From positions 1,674,001 through 1,738,000 of the forward strand of contig NZ_CP012371.1 of NCBI RefSeq assembly GCF_000619905.2: a stretch of DNA of 64,000 nucleotides, read 5' to 3'. The notes under the pieces are model-generated. The model did not search any database. It saw only the letters and a program-made list of their open reading frames with translations, and was not told the DNA's origin. A program made the position numbers and the translations under genes. Below are positions 37,185 to 46,238 of the stretch, one piece after another (positions within the stretch are counted from its first letter, which is position 1; the number at the start of each line of letters is the position of its first letter). The DNA comes from Nitrosospira briensis C-128. Its GTDB lineage: Bacteria; Pseudomonadota; Gammaproteobacteria; Burkholderiales; Nitrosomonadaceae.

Positions 37185-37322
37185 GATGGGTTATCGCTGA
37201 ATATCTTCACCGCTCCAATGCCAATGTAGGTCGGGCTCCGCCCGACGATCAAAAACGATGTCGGGCGAAGCCCGACCTACAATTTATCAATGTATGTCTG
37301 GAGCGTAGCGCAACCATCAAGC
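37185..37322. repeat. Nested REP/BIME cluster
   Basis: The inner pair at 37223-37283 reads TGTAGGTCGGGCTCCGCCCGAC, then 13 bases, then GTCGGGCGAAGCCCGACCTACA in inverted orientation, each arm itself a hairpin. Outside it lie TTTTGATGGGTT (about 37183) and GGAGCGTAGCGCAACCATCA (about 37300), two halves of the other REP type found around the RAYT gene at 53 kb. One REP pair appears to have inserted into another. Confidence 0.65.
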
Positions 37323-37342
37323 CTCAGCAGCATGAGTGTGAC

Positions 37343-38131
37343 TCAGAAAGGCTTGCGCTGCTGTAATTTATTGACGAACTTGGTGAAAGGCAAGGCAAGT
37401 TCCTCTTCGCGTTGCTTTGCACACTCCCGCAAATTTTCCCACGCGGATCTGTCGGGGCTGTGCTTGAAAGCGAAGACGATCAGATTACCGAACGGCTCAG
37501 CCAGTAGCGTAGCCACTCGACCAGCGAAACTATCCTCGATGCGATGGATGTAGTCATGGACTGCCCTGTCTCTGCTGAGCAAATTGACCACCAGCACGCC
37601 GTTTTTTTTCAATGCTTCACGGGCGCGATCATAAAAATCCTGGCTGCAAAGCGAGGGTACCTGGCGCCCATCGTCAAAACCGTCAACCATCAGTATGTCG
37701 GCACTGCGAGGGTGGCTGGCAACAAATTCGCCGCCTTCCGCAATCACGACTTGCAGGCGATCATCATCCGCCGGTACAAAAAAATGATCTCGCGCTATCG
37801 CAACGATTTGCGGATTGATTTCAATCACGGTCGTTTGAACCTGCGGCAAACGGTGGTATACGAATTTCGCCAGCGAACCCCCTCCCAGACCGATCATCAG
37901 CATATTTTCCGGCCGTGGATGAAACAGGGTAAAACCCATCATGCATTGGGTATAGATCAGCTCCAGATGGTTGGGTGTTGCCAATCTCATCGCGCTTTGC
38001 ACCATGCTGCTGCCAATATGGAGTGAACGCACGCCATACTCTTCGCTCATATGAACGCCGGAGTCGGCGTCGGTATTGTCGCCCGCACCGCGGCCTATGC
38101 CGTGAAAGCGGCGCCTGGAAAATGCACGCAT
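37343..38131 (-). CDS. Spermidine-synthase-like methyltransferase-fold protein
   Basis: A 262-residue protein with the aminopropyltransferase fold: HLELIYTQCMMGFTLF, the SAM/dcSAM-binding MLMIGLGGGSLAKFVYHRLP, the acidic VIEINPQIVAIARDHF and DILMVDGFDDG. The start ATG 38131 is preceded by CCAGGAAACC; the upstream frame lacks homology. Relatives are annotated as spermidine synthase-like. The specific residues that define polyamine binding cannot be confirmed, so the substrate is open. Confidence 0.78.
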   Translation of the reverse strand: MRAFSRRRFHGIGRGAGDNTDADSGVHMSEEYGVRSLHIGSSMVQSAMRLATPNHLELIYTQCMMGFTLFHPRPENMLMIGLGGGSLAKFVYHRLPQVQTTVIEINPQIVAIARDHFFVPADDDRLQVVIAEGGEFVASHPRSADILMVDGFDDGRQVPSLCSQDFYDRAREALKKNGVLVVNLLSRDRAVHDYIHRIEDSFAGRVATLLAEPFGNLIVFAFKHSPDRSAWENLRECAKQREEELALPFTKFVNKLQQRKPF

Positions 38132-38316
38132 TGGTTTCCTGGGTTGATCCGAAAATAAGCGATGCTTTACAAATGAATACTTTTGGCCTACGTTTACATT
38201 GCATGATAGCTCGGGCTGGGGTAAAGCGCCGCCGAACATGTCCTGCTACCATGAAAACAAATTCGCGAAGTGCGCTTGATCTCATTAAAACGCGGAGGCT
38301 ATACCCGAACGTTATC

Positions 38317-38808
38317 ATGAAAAAACGCATTACAATTTTAGCTCCACTTTTGTCAGCATGCCTGTTATCGGCATGCTCGGGCATTGGCCTCAAGGAAAAA
38401 TCGCAGACTTACGCCGCCAAATTTACGGGAGATCGCGTTTCGCTCGCACGCTGTGTCATCAATGAACTGCAAACCGATAGCCGATGGCTGATCCGCGGTC
38501 TGCAATATGAAGTGCGAAGCTATCAGGATATCGAAGCGACAGAAATTTATGCCTATCCGTCCGGCGCGCTACCGGGAACCTACGCGCGCAATGCAACCAA
38601 CAACCCCGATGCGGTGATCCAGCCGCTGATTCCCAAGATCTATGCGCATAAATCAAATGCCGATATGAGCGGCGAAGCCAGCCCCGGCTATTCGTTCGTC
38701 ATGATGATACAAAGGACCGATAACGAAACGGTAGTCGCCAGGCTGAACGGGAAGAAATACGAGAGCGATATAGCATGGGACAAGCTGAAAGCGTGTTCAC
38801 CCCGCTAA
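38317..38808 (+). CDS. Hypothetical lipoprotein
   Basis: A 163-residue protein beginning MKKRITILAPLLSACLLSAC, with a lipobox-like LLSAC that puts the modified Cys at residue 20. The mature part has no family I recognise. It contains RCVINELQTDSRW near the front and a conserved-looking SFVMMIQRTDNETVVARL strand pair. The upstream frame is open, but only this ATG gives an export signal. It is divergent from the spermidine-synthase-like gene. Confidence 0.7.
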   Translation: MKKRITILAPLLSACLLSACSGIGLKEKSQTYAAKFTGDRVSLARCVINELQTDSRWLIRGLQYEVRSYQDIEATEIYAYPSGALPGTYARNATNNPDAVIQPLIPKIYAHKSNADMSGEASPGYSFVMMIQRTDNETVVARLNGKKYESDIAWDKLKACSPR

Positions 38809-39112
38809 GTTGAGCAGGACTTCTTTCGTTTCACCTCGTCGGCCGGCTACGTTACTTCGGCTAAAAAACCCCGGATTTCCTTTTATCAAACCCCGCAAAC
38901 GAAAAAATCCCGAACATGATCGCGCATGGGCCATTTTTAAATGCCCGCCGCGATAGAATAGCGCTCTTGATATTCCTGGTATAGCTATCGTATTTCTCGG
39001 GTTATTTTCAAGCTTCAGGAAACAGCACAAAAAATATCGATGGGTAAAAAACCGGCAACGAGCTCGGAATTTTTAGTTCTAACACAGGAATCGGTGGAAT
39101 TACGGTGAATAA
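38809..39112. other. Intergenic stretch without visible gene
   Basis: Nothing supportable is seen; it probably holds the promoter of the Sel1-repeat gene. Confidence 0.4.
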
Positions 39113-40585
39113 ATGATGCGTTTATCGATAACAATGGCGGTGGCGGGTTCGGCGATAGCCGGACTGGTACTGATGTTGCTGACTCTTCCGGCATTCGCCG
39201 GAGACTTTGAGGATGGAATGCGGTTCGCCCTCAGCAAGGACTATGTTAAAGCGGTAGCTTCTTTCAGGCGGGCAGCGGAAAAAGGAAACGCGGATGCACA
39301 GTTCAATCTGGGCGTCATGTATTCGAAAGGCCGAGGTGTGCCTCAGAATGACGCACAGGCCGCGAACTGGTATCGCAAAGCGGCGGAGCAGGGCGACGCG
39401 CCGGCGCAATCCATGTTGGGTTTCATGTACCTTAAAGGCCAGGGGGTCGAGCAGGACTATCAGCAGGCCATGCTCTGGTATTTCAGGGCGGCGGATAAAG
39501 GATATGCCGTGGCCCAGTACAATCTTGGCGTGATGTACGCAAAAGGCCAGGGAGTTACGCAGGACTATCAGCAGGCCTTGTCCTGGTATCTCAAAGCCGC
39601 CGAGCAAGGGCATGCTCCCGCGCAGGGCATTCTGGGTTTCATGTACCTCAAAGGCCAAGGCGTGGAGCAAAATGATCAGCAAGCGGCATCCTGGTATCTT
39701 AGAGCTGCGGAACTTGGATATGCGGATGCGCAATATGCAATAGGCGTGCTGTATGCCAAGGGCCGAGGCGTGGAGCAGAGCGATCAGAAAGCGGTGTCCT
39801 GGTTTCGTAAAGCGGCTGAACAGGGGAATCCGGATGCTGAATTCAATCTCGGCGTCATGTACGCGGCGGGTGAGGGCATTATCAAGGACGATCAACAAGC
39901 TGCCTCCTGGTACCGCAAAGCCGCCGAACTGGGATATGCAAGGGCGCAATTCAAGCTTGGCGTCGTTTATGCCAAGGGCCGGGGGATTACGCACGACGAT
40001 TATGAGGCGGCTGCCTGGTATCGCAAGGCGGCGGAGCAAGGTTACGTCCCCGCCCAATTCAATCTCGGCGTAATGTACGCCACGGGGAAAGGGGTCTTGC
40101 GGGATGATCGGCAGGCCGTGGCCTGGTATCGCAAAGCCGCGGAGCAGGGGGATGAGGATGCCCAATACAACCTGGGCGTGCGATACGACAGTGGCCGGGG
40201 CGTTGCAAGGGATGCGCTGGAGGCTTTATCCTGGTATCGCAAGTCGGCGGAACAGGGTTATGCAAGGGCGCAATACAGCCTGGGTGTCAAGTATAACAAC
40301 GGCCAGGGCGTACCGCAGGATTATGCGCAAGCCTTGTCCTGGTATCAAAAAGCGGCGGAGCAGGGTCATCACGGGGCGCAAACAAATCTGGGCGTGCTTT
40401 ACTACAACGGCACCGGCGTCAAGCAGGATTATGTTGAGGCTGATAAGTGGTTCAGCATCGCCAGCGCGGGAGATTATGAGGATGCGAAAGAAAACCAGGA
40501 GCTTATGGAGAAACTCATGACGCCGGTACAAGTTGCCGAAGCGCAACGGCTAGCGGAAGAGTGGATAAAAACACGCAGGGAGTAA
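39113..40585 (+). CDS. Sel1-repeat (tetratricopeptide-like) exported protein
   Basis: A 490-residue protein with a signal peptide ending near LPAFAGDF. Eleven consecutive 36-residue Sel1 repeats follow, each with the pattern AQxxLGxxYxxGxGVxxDxxxAxxWYxKAAEQG. A short helical tail ends in EEWIKTRRE. Such solenoids act as scaffolds for protein-protein contacts, often in the periplasm; the partner here is unknown. The repeats are so alike that recombinational copy change is plausible. Confidence 0.88.
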   Translation: MMRLSITMAVAGSAIAGLVLMLLTLPAFAGDFEDGMRFALSKDYVKAVASFRRAAEKGNADAQFNLGVMYSKGRGVPQNDAQAANWYRKAAEQGDAPAQSMLGFMYLKGQGVEQDYQQAMLWYFRAADKGYAVAQYNLGVMYAKGQGVTQDYQQALSWYLKAAEQGHAPAQGILGFMYLKGQGVEQNDQQAASWYLRAAELGYADAQYAIGVLYAKGRGVEQSDQKAVSWFRKAAEQGNPDAEFNLGVMYAAGEGIIKDDQQAASWYRKAAELGYARAQFKLGVVYAKGRGITHDDYEAAAWYRKAAEQGYVPAQFNLGVMYATGKGVLRDDRQAVAWYRKAAEQGDEDAQYNLGVRYDSGRGVARDALEALSWYRKSAEQGYARAQYSLGVKYNNGQGVPQDYAQALSWYQKAAEQGHHGAQTNLGVLYYNGTGVKQDYVEADKWFSIASAGDYEDAKENQELMEKLMTPVQVAEAQRLAEEWIKTRRE

Positions 40586-40743
40586 GCGTCTATATCCGGA
40601 TTCACGGGCATCCTCCAGCGCACCTGCTTGTCCCCTCCCTGTTGTGACTGCCCGATGGGCGCGCTGAACCTGGTAATGGCAAAACGGTCCGGCAACGATA
40701 AGGGCGTCGAAAGGTGACAGGGCGCATCCACGGGGCAGCTGAG

Positions 40744-40923
40744 CTATTTGGAGGGCTGGCTGCTCTTTTCCTTGGTGATGGGGTTCTGTAGCGTATAACC
40801 TTTCTGTTTCATTTTGTATCCGCCATAGGCGCCTGCGCCGCCGGCGACAACATACCAGCAACCTGAGAGCGCTGGAATGACAGCCAGGAGCGCGACTATT
40901 AGAATTGTTCTCTTCATTTTCAT
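40744..40923 (-). CDS. Small lipoprotein, 59 residues
   Basis: A short frame begins MKMKRTILIVALLAVIPALSGC, giving a clear lipobox with the modified Cys near residue 22. A glycine-rich stretch (VVAGGAGAYGGYK) and a basic, Gln/Ser-rich tail follow. The first ATG is at 40923. It resembles the many tiny outer-membrane lipoproteins with a glycine-zipper-like core. The function is unknown. Confidence 0.65.
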   Translation of the reverse strand: MKMKRTILIVALLAVIPALSGCWYVVAGGAGAYGGYKMKQKGYTLQNPITKEKSSQPSK

Positions 40924-41139
40924 CAAATTCTTCTAATATAAAAGCAAAATGGAAAATAACGGTCGCGGGAACTTACCTCAGGGAATGCTATGCTGTCAAT
41001 CAGGTTGTATCCATTTTCTTTTGATGATATCCCGGTACAGAAGCACATGAACCTGGACTGGATCAAGCCGGCTTCGATTCCGGGTATTTCGCGGGACTAA
41101 CCCATTAGTAGATCAGGAATTTTTTGAAAGGGGAATATC

Positions 41140-41616
41140 ATGGGCAACATTTCACTCTCCAGTAGGCGGGCCAAATGGCTCATCGCGATAGCGCTGATCG
41201 TGCTCCTGCCGGGATGTCAAACAGCAGACACGCGGCGGACTGGCGGGTTGATCGGTAGCATTGCCGGCTCTATCGGAGCGAGCTATCTGGGCAGCTATCT
41301 CGGCGGTGGTACTGCGGGCCGCATTGTGGCGGCCATTGCCGGCGGCGTCGCAGGCTATTATGTCGGTGCGGAAATTGGAGGCGTCCTCGGCAAGGACGAT
41401 AGGAAAAAAATGGCCGATGCGTCGCAGAAAGCGTTCGAGACAAACCAGACTCAGACCTTCAGCAACCCCGATACCGGCCTGGTGGGTAAAGCCGAGGTCG
41501 TTCAATCCGGACCGGTCACGGCACAGAAAAACAAGGAATGCAAGACAATCAGGCAAACTGTCGTGCTAAAAGATGGGAAAACGGTTACTGAGGATGTGAA
41601 TAGCTGCAAGGATTGA
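41140..41616 (+). CDS. Glycine-zipper lipoprotein (17-kDa surface-antigen-like)
   Basis: A 158-residue protein with a membrane-type leader ending LIVLLPGC (lipobox Cys near residue 26). Two glycine-zipper helices follow: GGLIGSIAGSIGASYLGSYLGGG and GRIVAAIAGGVAGYYVGAEIGG, read in overlapping parts. The C-terminal segment has a Cys pair, CKTIRQTVVLKDGKTVTED then C. RBS GAAAGGGGAA precedes the ATG. It is similar in layout to SlyB/OmpA-like surface antigens. The role is envelope structural by inference. Confidence 0.82.
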   Translation: MGNISLSSRRAKWLIAIALIVLLPGCQTADTRRTGGLIGSIAGSIGASYLGSYLGGGTAGRIVAAIAGGVAGYYVGAEIGGVLGKDDRKKMADASQKAFETNQTQTFSNPDTGLVGKAEVVQSGPVTAQKNKECKTIRQTVVLKDGKTVTEDVNSCKD

Positions 41617-41740
41617 GGACGGTATTTGAACGGGAATGAGAATCTGTGAGGCCAGACCGAGCTGGTAAGAATCGTTCCGGCCGACCGGACTATCCGTACT
41701 CAGCCCCCGAAGATAATCAGTATATTGCCTTTTATGATGA

Positions 41741-41775
41741 TTCGATGGAGTCTGACTTAGTCTGACTCCATCGAA
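41741..41775. terminator. Stem-loop between convergent genes
   Basis: TTCGATGGAGTC and GACTCCATCGAA form a perfect 12-bp stem around an 11-base loop. It lies between the 3' ends of the glycine-zipper and PEP-CTERM genes, so it could end transcription in both directions. There is no strong T-run. Confidence 0.4.
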
Positions 41776-41798
41776 CTCGTGCGAGACGTGCCGATAGA

Positions 41799-42878
41799 TT
41801 AAGCGTTGATCTTGCGGCATCTGGCCGCGACTCCCACTAGACCGAGACCGGCCAGCATCAGTACATAGGTTTCCGGCTCGGGAATAGAAGCCGCGAATAA
41901 AGGCGTCATGGCATTCGCATGCGCAGCATTGTTGAGGTAGGAGAGAGATGAGGTTCCGCCGAGCAAACCATCCTCAAGGGTGCGCAGCATCGAATCATGA
42001 GTGTAAGCGGTACCATCCACGATGCTATGGGTATTATAGTTCGTCTTGACAATCGCGGGAATGGTGCCTACTCCCGGTCTGAAATCGTTGTTCTCGTCCC
42101 AAAGCACGATGATTGCGTTCTTGCCCGTATGCCAAGCTGACGAGCCGGTAATCTCGTTCACAAGCGAATGAACCGCCTTATCACCGTTGGCAGTCAACTG
42201 AGCATCGGTAAATCCGGCGCAGGAACCGCCCTGCCCGTGCATATCGTTACAGAGATTGGGAACGATAAACGCCAGATTTGGAACGGCGTTATTGTTCAGG
42301 TCGGCTTGCAACTGCGCACCGGGCACGATCAGACTGTTTCTATGGGCGCTATTTTGGACGTTAGCGAAGTATACGAAGGGGTTGTGCATAACTTCATAGA
42401 GCGGGGGGCTGCCCGCTTTGTAGGGGCTAATATTTACTCTCCACGCGCCAGTTGCTGGCAGGCTTTCTTGATAGGATTTCCATGTCTTGCCAGCAGCATC
42501 GAGCTGATCGGCAATGGAAAGGGAAGTAAGCGGAGCAACTCGAGAGTTAGCGATTCCGTTGCCCCGGGCGACGGGATCGGCGCCCCACTTTGGTACTGAA
42601 TCAGCCGCGATGTTATATGTCGAACCCGCGATGATTTCCAAGTAGTTTGGCAAGCTCGGATGCATGGTGATTTGATAGTTGGTTGCGGTACCTGCGGAAT
42701 TCGCCAGACTGTTGAGGTAAGGTGCTGCCGGATTATTGTCCAGCACTTCTTTGTAGTTGCGGTTCTCCATCATGATGAGAAATACGTGATTCAGGCTGGG
42801 GATGCCTTCAGTATCCGCAGAAACCGGGCCGGGAAGAAATGCTGCGGTAAAGCTTAAGGCTATAGCGGTTTTTTTCAC
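41799..42878 (-). CDS. PEP-CTERM phosphoesterase (acid phosphatase-like)
   Basis: A 359-residue secreted protein. A signal peptide (residues 1-21, ending VSA) leads into the alkaline-phosphatase-superfamily phosphoesterase domain: HVFLIMMENRNYKEVLDNN with the metal-binding Glu-Asn, HPSLPNYLEIIAGS with the nucleophile region, and VLWDENNDF. The end, SIPEPETYVLMLAGLGLVGV plus a basic tail, is a PEP-CTERM exosortase sorting signal. The enzyme is probably processed at the envelope during export. No exosortase gene lies in the window. Confidence 0.9.
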   Translation of the reverse strand: MKKTAIALSFTAAFLPGPVSADTEGIPSLNHVFLIMMENRNYKEVLDNNPAAPYLNSLANSAGTATNYQITMHPSLPNYLEIIAGSTYNIAADSVPKWGADPVARGNGIANSRVAPLTSLSIADQLDAAGKTWKSYQESLPATGAWRVNISPYKAGSPPLYEVMHNPFVYFANVQNSAHRNSLIVPGAQLQADLNNNAVPNLAFIVPNLCNDMHGQGGSCAGFTDAQLTANGDKAVHSLVNEITGSSAWHTGKNAIIVLWDENNDFRPGVGTIPAIVKTNYNTHSIVDGTAYTHDSMLRTLEDGLLGGTSSLSYLNNAAHANAMTPLFAASIPEPETYVLMLAGLGLVGVAARCRKINA

Positions 42879-43451
42879 CTCGTTCTCCTACATTTTCGAT
42901 ATATACAAAGACTTCGGCCACAAGAGTAAGAGAGAATAAATTCGCGGGTCGAAGTCGCGGTTTTCACAATATGAATAGTACTCGACGCATGTTATAAGTA
43001 AACTTATGTGAGGTCGTTGAGCGGTAACGTAAAAACTTTTACTCGAACTTGAAGTACGCATACTTATAGATCTAGCACATAATTTCCACCTTGCAAATTG
43101 CTTCAAAAAAACTAATCGGAGAGGAGCGCACCTGGAGGACACCTTCCTCAAAATGTCGAGAACCGACGAATGGAGGTTATCGGTGCGAAAACACGCCAGA
43201 AGATCTATCCTGAGTAGCGTGCAGGGCGCAGGGAGGCCCGTTGATATTTTTCATCCCTTCCGAGGCGATAGAAAAGGGAAAATTTTGGCAGCGGCAGGAC
43301 GCGTTGTTTATCTCAAGCTGTTTGACCTTTCATAACACGCTCCGTTCTTATCGAACTTTTAGTTCTACGCTTAACTGCGTCGACCCAATTGCCCCGGATT
43401 TCATCGAGGCTGCTTGGGCTCGAGTAACCGGAAGGTTGTCTCATCGAAAAC
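42879..43451. other. Gene-poor stretch upstream of the PEP-CTERM gene
   Basis: Lower in GC than its surroundings in the first half, with only short frames of no recognisable type. It includes the promoter side of the PEP-CTERM gene. Confidence 0.4.
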
Positions 43452-43679
43452 TCATGACTTCTTCTTCCATTCATCACCTTTTTTCTCATATTCCTTTTTT
43501 ACCGCCGACCACGCGACTTTATGCGCGGTTTCTTCACGTGAAGCATCGCCTCTGCGGTCATCCGGGTCCTTATATTCATCCCAGGCATTATTGAAAGCCG
43601 CCTGATATATTTCCTGCGCGTGCTTCGGCAATACGTTTGTGACGTTGTTTGGGAGATCTTTTATGGTGGCGTATGGCAT
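43452..43679 (-). CDS. chaB: ChaB family protein
   Basis: A 75-residue protein matching the ChaB family: start MPYATIKDLPNNVTNVLPKH, then IYQAAFNNAWDEYKDP and the C-terminal AHKVAWSAVKKEY block. E. coli ChaB is linked to the ChaA cation antiporter, but many bacteria carry stand-alone copies, as here. The ATG has AGGAGAGACGTC upstream on the minus strand. It is transcribed away from the neighbouring peptidase-like gene. Confidence 0.9.
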   Translation of the reverse strand: MPYATIKDLPNNVTNVLPKHAQEIYQAAFNNAWDEYKDPDDRRGDASREETAHKVAWSAVKKEYEKKGDEWKKKS

Positions 43680-44403
43680 GACGTCTCTCCTATCGATAGT
43701 TGGGCGAAGCGGTAGGTTTTTAGATGCTGCAAGCTTAAAAGTAATATCTCAATGGTTTCGATTCAAATGCCAAGTGGTGTCTGGTAGCGCTCAAACACCT
43801 GCTTTCCTGCCAAGCTGACGTATAAAGAAACGATAGGCGATAGATCTGGCTAGCGCAAGAAAAGCGGTTATCTGTTTCCAGTCCTCGTAAACATCTTGGG
43901 CATGAATCGTCGCAATCTCTGACAGAAACGATGATTTTTGAAATAGATGAATATCGGATCTATCGGCGCCCCGAACATCAATCCCACGGGCGGTAATCCA
44001 ACATTCGGCTCTATCTGGCACAATCGACCCGGCTCTATTCAGTATTCGGTGCGATCACCTTTCCATCAATTTCGGCTCCTGTTGATTCTTTATGCTCTGC
44101 TGCAGAGTGGATAAGAAGGACCCCGTTTCAGTTGGGTCACGAATGAAATAGTACTGGGGCCGTATCAATTTTTTTCTAAAACAAAATCTGGCAGACAAAT
44201 GAAAAGTGAACTAGCCTGAGATAAGAGCTTTTACCGGATCGGCCCGAACTGACAATAGCTAAAAGAGGGGTGATACCTTCGTTGACATACGATCAGTCGG
44301 ATGTTGAAAACGTTTTGCTTGGGTGTCGGCCTTGCGCGCGGTGTGGAACTGGATCGTGTCTGTGTCGACTTAACGAACTGTGACCGAGACGGGAGTATTT
44401 GCC
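43680..44403. other. Gene-poor stretch before the peptidase-like gene
   Basis: One minus-strand frame (43791-44021, 76 codons) ends AFLALARSIAYRFFIRQLGR followed by KAGV. It looks partly protein-like but has no recognised family. Nothing else is supported. Confidence 0.35.
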
Positions 44404-45603
44404 ATGAGCTGGAGCCTGAACACGGGTGATCGATATCACACCCAGGATACGTCGTACTATTGCGGTGCGGCATGCGCGATGATGATTCTCAATGAGATCG
44501 GTGTTTCCTATGCGGATCTCGACCAGGACGACCTTTATACGTCGAACAATAGTCACAACGCCAACCCGGCGTGGTATACGGATCCTTACGGGCTTTGCTA
44601 CACGCTCAACGACCGCCGACCCGCCTCGTTCTTGCCGAATTACTTCGTGGTCCACAAGCGGTTGACGGAAGCGGAAGGAACGAGGGACGTAGCCTTCACT
44701 CTGTATCATTACAAAGTGTCGCCGGCAGTGCTGGTGTATCACTGCGCACACTGGAATGTTGTATGCGGCGTGCAAACCGATGTCGACCCGACGACTGGGC
44801 CATATGTCATCGAAGGTTTCTGGTTGAATAACCCGGTATGGGATTCGTCAATTTCGTCGCACGACGGATCGGATACGTGCGGATCGGGCGGGACCCATGG
44901 CGTGGCAAACGAATTCGTTACCTATGCCGAATGGCAGACTAACCGCTTTAACGGTTGCGCATATGACGATCCAGGCGCTGCTACACAATGGATCAGCGTG
45001 TGCGATCCTGAACCGCCGACAATCGATCTGCCGCGTCGACGCGAGGTAAAACGCCATGGTAATGGAAAGCGACTGATCCAGCCTCAACAGGTCGCGGAAC
45101 TGGCATCGAGCGGCTTGAAAGAATATAAACTTGCCGAAAATAAACAGTTCGAGGCAGCGTTCAGCAGTGGCGGTTTTGGCATGCCGCAGCTTGTCCAGCG
45201 GCTCGACCGGCCCAACGACTTCTACTACTTGACGCCTTGGGAAGGAGAACGTGGTATTTCAGCTCTGGTGGATATCGATGCGCGATTCGGATTCTTCAAG
45301 AGCGCACGGGTATTTTCCGAGCCGGCAAAAGAATGGCTGATCGGTGGGGAACACGGCGCAAAGTCAGCAGAATTGATTGCGCGACGCGTCAACGACAAAA
45401 TCTTTGAATTACCCGGCGAGAAAGGGCGATTCAAGGTCTACCCCGGCACTTATTGCATCACTCCGATATTGGTGTGGAAGCCGTGCCGGCAATCCTGGTC
45501 GCCTCACCTTCCGTTCTACCAGTTGGCGATTGGCGGAACCTTGTTGTATGTGCGGGTAGATGGCGAAGTCTTCACCCAGCTTACCAGCGGACTCGGCGTA
45601 TGA
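44404..45603 (+). CDS. Papain/C39-like cysteine peptidase with an uncharacterised C-terminal domain
   Basis: A 399-residue protein without a signal peptide. Gln14, Cys20 in YYCGAACAMMIL, His116 in CAHWNVVCGV and Asn142/143 in GFWLNNP give the oxyanion Gln plus a Cys-His-Asn arrangement of a papain/C39-like fold. Five or more further Cys follow in the first 210 residues. From about residue 225 a second domain starts, containing FYYLTPWEGERGISALVDID and PILVWKPCRQSWSPHLPFYQL. The downstream gene encodes that domain again. ATG 44404 is chosen for GGGAG eight bases upstream; the frame opens at 44380. The substrate and biological role are unknown. Confidence 0.7.
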   Translation: MSWSLNTGDRYHTQDTSYYCGAACAMMILNEIGVSYADLDQDDLYTSNNSHNANPAWYTDPYGLCYTLNDRRPASFLPNYFVVHKRLTEAEGTRDVAFTLYHYKVSPAVLVYHCAHWNVVCGVQTDVDPTTGPYVIEGFWLNNPVWDSSISSHDGSDTCGSGGTHGVANEFVTYAEWQTNRFNGCAYDDPGAATQWISVCDPEPPTIDLPRRREVKRHGNGKRLIQPQQVAELASSGLKEYKLAENKQFEAAFSSGGFGMPQLVQRLDRPNDFYYLTPWEGERGISALVDIDARFGFFKSARVFSEPAKEWLIGGEHGAKSAELIARRVNDKIFELPGEKGRFKVYPGTYCITPILVWKPCRQSWSPHLPFYQLAIGGTLLYVRVDGEVFTQLTSGLGV

Positions 45604-45616
45604 ATAAAGATACATC

Positions 45617-46090
45617 GTGGTCGGGCCTGAGTTTGCCATAAAGGGAGCGCAACGCGGGCTTGATCGTCTCAAGATCGAGGATAATCCCGGCGTCGCCGCC
45701 GCACGCGTGGGTGGACATGCCGGAGCGCCTATACTTGTCCTGCGGCTCGACGCGCCGGGGCAAGGATATTACCTCGTACCCTGGCAAGACCAACGGGGAA
45801 TCGTACTCATCGTTCAAGTTGATGCTGAAAGCGGCCTGATGGCTTCGGTGGCTGCACCGTCGGTGCCCTTACCTCGTTTGGCGATGTCTCCCGAGGAGGC
45901 TCGGCTCGCTTCGTTTGACCGCTTGGGCGTGCGCGTGACAGGCGAGCCCAGGCTGGTGTGGCAGGCCTGTCGCGAAACTGCAAGTCCATTTCAGCCGCTT
46001 TATGAAGTTCCTACTGAAACCGGCAATGTCTTCATCGGTATGGATGGCTCTGTTCATGGCAGCCTCACGCCCTTCATGAAAGGAGGGTGA
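45617..46090 (+). CDS. Stand-alone copy of the peptidase C-terminal domain
   Basis: A 157-residue protein of unknown function. Aligned by eye to the last 170 residues of the preceding gene: GYYLVPWQDQRGIVLIVQVD matches FYYLTPWEGERGISALVDID, and PRLVWQACRETASPFQPLYEV matches PILVWKPCRQSWSPHLPFYQL. Both end with a short VDGEV/MDGSV-LT motif. The start is uncertain: GTG 45617 is the first in-frame start and has only a weak purine tract ahead. It is 13 bases after the upstream stop and surely co-transcribed. Confidence 0.65.
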   Translation: MVGPEFAIKGAQRGLDRLKIEDNPGVAAARVGGHAGAPILVLRLDAPGQGYYLVPWQDQRGIVLIVQVDAESGLMASVAAPSVPLPRLAMSPEEARLASFDRLGVRVTGEPRLVWQACRETASPFQPLYEVPTETGNVFIGMDGSVHGSLTPFMKGG

Positions 46091-46238
46091 GGAGCCTGGC
46101 AAAACGACAGGCTGATAGGGCACAGGCAGGTTTACTCCTGTGCCCCAGGCAAGAACGGTATTGAGCGAACTCTAGCGCGCGTTTCGCGGTAGTCCAACTT
46201 GTCGATTGAACAGCCCACTCTACGAGCAGATCAGCCAG

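Noticed and set aside
39113..40585. CRISPR-like direct repeats
   Set aside because: The repeats are in frame and encode Sel1 units; there are no unique spacers of constant length.
43791..44021. Minus-strand frame of 76 codons ending in a basic, aromatic segment
   Set aside because: It looks partly protein-like but matches no family I know and has no good start.
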